From Corynebacterium marinum DSM 44953 (GTDB lineage: Bacteria; Actinomycetota; Actinomycetes; Mycobacteriales; Mycobacteriaceae), in NCBI RefSeq assembly GCF_000835165.1, contig NZ_CP007790.1, positions 2,294,001-2,358,000 on the forward strand: a DNA stretch of 64,000 bases. Reading direction: 5' to 3'. The notes under the pieces were generated by a model. That model was not told the DNA's origin and did no database searches. It worked only from the letters and a program-made list of their open reading frames with translations. A program made the translations under genes and the position numbers. This document shows positions 62,448 through 64,000 of the stretch, piece by piece. Position 1 is the first letter of the stretch. Every line of letters begins with the position of its first letter.

Positions 62448-63256
62448 TCCAACACCCCCCGCACCCGGCCGTTCCGGTCGACGACCATACGCCTGCCGTC
62501 GTGCTCCCGGACGCTGAGGAAGCGGGAGTCCGCCCCGGTGAACTCCCGGACCGCCTCCGAGGCGGGGGCGGTGATGAAATCCTCGGCTCTGCCGACCTGC
62601 TCGATGGCGGCGGCGTCGCCGAGCAGGACGATCTCGTCGCCGAGGAGGAAAGCCTCGTCGATGTCGTGGGTGACCATGAGGATGGTCGTGCCCATGGATT
62701 CCTTGATCGCCAGGACCTCCTCCTGCAACCCGCGGCGGACCACCGGGTCCACCGCGCCGAAGGGCTCGTCCATGAGCAGGATGTCCGGGTCGGCCACCAG
62801 ACCGCGGGCCACACCCACCCGCTGGGCCTGCCCGCCCGAGAGCTCCGCCGGGTAACGCGAGCCCAGGGCCGGGTCCAGGCCGACGAGCCGGAGCAGCTCG
62901 GCGGCGCGCTCGCGGGCTTCGCCGCGCCCCGTGCCGTTCAGTCGGGCGACCACCGCCACGTTGTCGTTCACCGTGCGGTGCGGCAACAGCCCGGAGTGCT
63001 GCATGACGTACCCGATGGACCGGCGCAGCCGGACGGGATCGCTGTCGGCGATATCCTCGCCGCGCACCAGAACCCGCCCCGAATCCGGGGAGATCATCCG
63101 GTTGACCATCCGCAGCAGGGTGGTTTTCCCGCAGCCGGAGGGGCCGACGAACACCGTCGTCGTGCCGGGGCGGACCCGGTGGCTGAACTCCCCGACGGCC
63201 GGCCGGCCCGCACCCGGATAGGTTCTGCTGACCTTCTCGAATTCGATCATGCCCAT
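62444..63256 (-). CDS. Osmoprotectant ABC transporter ATP-binding protein
   Basis: About 270 residues. Walker A GPSGCGKTT, Q-loop YVMQHSGLLPHRTV, signature LSGGQAQR, Walker B ILLMDEPFGAVDP and switch His VTHDIDEA. A C-terminal segment after residue 235 may be a shortened regulatory (CBS-like) tail. First gene of the operon; TAGACT (63296-63291, minus) is a likely -10. ATG 63250 is an alternative start. Confidence 0.92.
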   Translation of the reverse strand: MGMIEFEKVSRTYPGAGRPAVGEFSHRVRPGTTTVFVGPSGCGKTTLLRMVNRMISPDSGRVLVRGEDIADSDPVRLRRSIGYVMQHSGLLPHRTVNDNVAVVARLNGTGRGEARERAAELLRLVGLDPALGSRYPAELSGGQAQRVGVARGLVADPDILLMDEPFGAVDPVVRRGLQEEVLAIKESMGTTILMVTHDIDEAFLLGDEIVLLGDAAAIEQVGRAEDFITAPASEAVREFTGADSRFLSVREHDGRRMVVDRNGRVRGVLE

Positions 63257-63388
63257 GCTCTTCCCACGGTCGGCGGACGTTGGAGGCCCAGTCTAGGTGC
63301 CCGGTGGCCCCTGCGGCGCGATGACGTGGCGGGGCGCCGGCCGCCCGGCCCGCGCCCCGCGGTTGACCGGGCAGGCACAATGGGAGGC

Positions 63389-64000
63389 ATGGAATCGGCG
63401 ACCCTTCTCGACACCGGAACGGTCCTGCGTGAACGGGGCGGGGAATTCCGGGACGCGGTGCAGCAGCACCTCTACCAGGAGGTCCTGGAGTCCCGTCAGG
63501 TCTTCCCCCTCTCCCTGCGGCACACGCACCTGGAACTCGCGGACGCCTGCGCATGGGTGCTCGAACGCACCCCGCGCACCGGTGCGCTTCCGCCGGAGCT
63601 GATCGAGCGGCTGCGCCGGCTGGGCCGTGACCACCGCCGGCACGGTTTCCCCGCCGACGTCTACCCCGCCTTCGCCCGGGCCCTGCGCCACGGCCTGCAG
63701 GTGCTCGGGGCGCCGGCCGCCGACGCCGCGTCCCGCGCCCTGGAGACCGTCTGCTCCGTCATGGCTGACGCCGCCCGCAAGGCCGACCTGGAGGGGGTGG
63801 CGCCGGCGTACTCCGCCGAGGTACTCGGCGTGCAGCGCCGCACCCGGCACATCAGCGTGGTGCGGCTCGAAGCGGGCGTGCCCGTCCCCTACCGCGCGGG
63901 CCAGCACCTCCCGGTGACCACCTCCTATCTGCCCGGCGTGTGGCGAATGTTCTCCCCCGCGCTGCCACCCAACGATTTCGGCCAGCTGGAGTTCCATGTC
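63389..64000 (+). CDS. Globin-like plus FAD/FNR oxidoreductase, N-terminal part (3' end outside window)
   Basis: The frame from ATG 63389 stays open to the window end (204 residues). The first about 135 residues have a globin pattern: FPLSLRHTHLELADACAWVL, then LRRLGRDHRRHGF, where the His of RDHRR matches the proximal heme ligand, and VYPAFARALRHGL. An FNR-like FAD barrel begins near residue 150 (ISVVRLEAGVPVPYRAGQHL). This resembles actinobacterial flavohemoprotein-like monooxygenases, like Rv0385 near clpB. CACAAT, 7 bases upstream, could be a -10; GGGAGG may be a ribosome site. Confidence 0.8.
   Translation, partial: MESATLLDTGTVLRERGGEFRDAVQQHLYQEVLESRQVFPLSLRHTHLELADACAWVLERTPRTGALPPELIERLRRLGRDHRRHGFPADVYPAFARALRHGLQVLGAPAADAASRALETVCSVMADAARKADLEGVAPAYSAEVLGVQRRTRHISVVRLEAGVPVPYRAGQHLPVTTSYLPGVWRMFSPALPPNDFGQLEFHV

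Noticed and set aside
63293..63997. 234-codon minus-strand frame at the window end
   Set aside because: It lies opposite the globin/FAD gene, whose plus frame shows coherent domains; the minus product is Gly/Arg-rich without motifs.

Overview
The window is high-GC actinobacterial chromosome and most probably a non-pathogenic or environmental Corynebacterium. Evidence: corynebacterial -10 hexamers (TANNNT) placed 6-8 nt before many start codons (leaderless mRNAs), a glnX-glnH-pknG operon whose PknG has no rubredoxin cysteines, a near-perfect GlxR/CRP site, an HspR/SigH-type clpB promoter, and gene order recalled from C. glutamicum and M. tuberculosis (xthA-GNAT-def/DUF3263-VirR-like-GCS2; mutT-glnX-glnH-pknG-ackA-pta; fba-trmH-pyrE-clpB-globin/FAD). 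No rRNA, tRNA, insertion sequence, prophage or CRISPR array was found.

Layout. 1-1.4 kb: end of an M20 dipeptidase gene and a stand-alone LeuA regulatory-domain protein behind a long, strongly structured leader. 1.4-8 kb: a complete mrp (mnh) Na+/H+ antiporter operon A(B)CDEFG behind a leader of about 200 nt. 8-15.2 kb: a leftward operon (DUF3263, VirR/LytR_C-like, GCS2 ligase, alpha/beta-hydrolase-like) divergent from def-GNAT-VOC-xthA-cls. 15.2-20 kb: Bcr-type MFS exporter, Na/Pi cotransporter, ABC exporter pair and Nudix hydrolase. 20.1-30.8 kb: glnX-glnH-pknG, a doubly damaged malic enzyme gene, pta-ackA and an FprA-type reductase. 30.9-39 kb: a small secreted protein, an M20 amidohydrolase with two tandem paralogous MFS transporters, GNAT, purT, purA. 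39-47 kb: a degenerate-kinase-like protein, two tandem PRC-barrel genes with CRP-like sites, FUSC exporter, fba, GH76, trmH, pyrE. 47-55.2 kb: a membrane-anchored protein, rhodanese, MFS, two small proteins, glgC-like and clpB. 55.3-64 kb: gltS, flavin monooxygenase plus LLM oxidoreductase, ohrR/ohr, an osmoprotectant ABC importer, and the start of a globin/FAD reductase cut by the window end.

Themes: ion and osmotic homeostasis (Mrp, Na/Pi, OpuC-type importer, GltS), central carbon and nitrogen control (GlnX-GlnH-PknG, Pta-AckA, malic enzyme remnant) and stress response (ClpB, Ohr, PRC-barrel proteins). The most novel-looking signals are the structured RNA leader upstream of the orphan LeuA-domain gene, the duplicated PRC-barrel loci with CRP-type operators, the overlapping head-to-head leaderless promoters of def and DUF3263, and enzyme-like proteins lacking their expected nucleophile. 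All functional calls are from reading the sequence; no database search was run.
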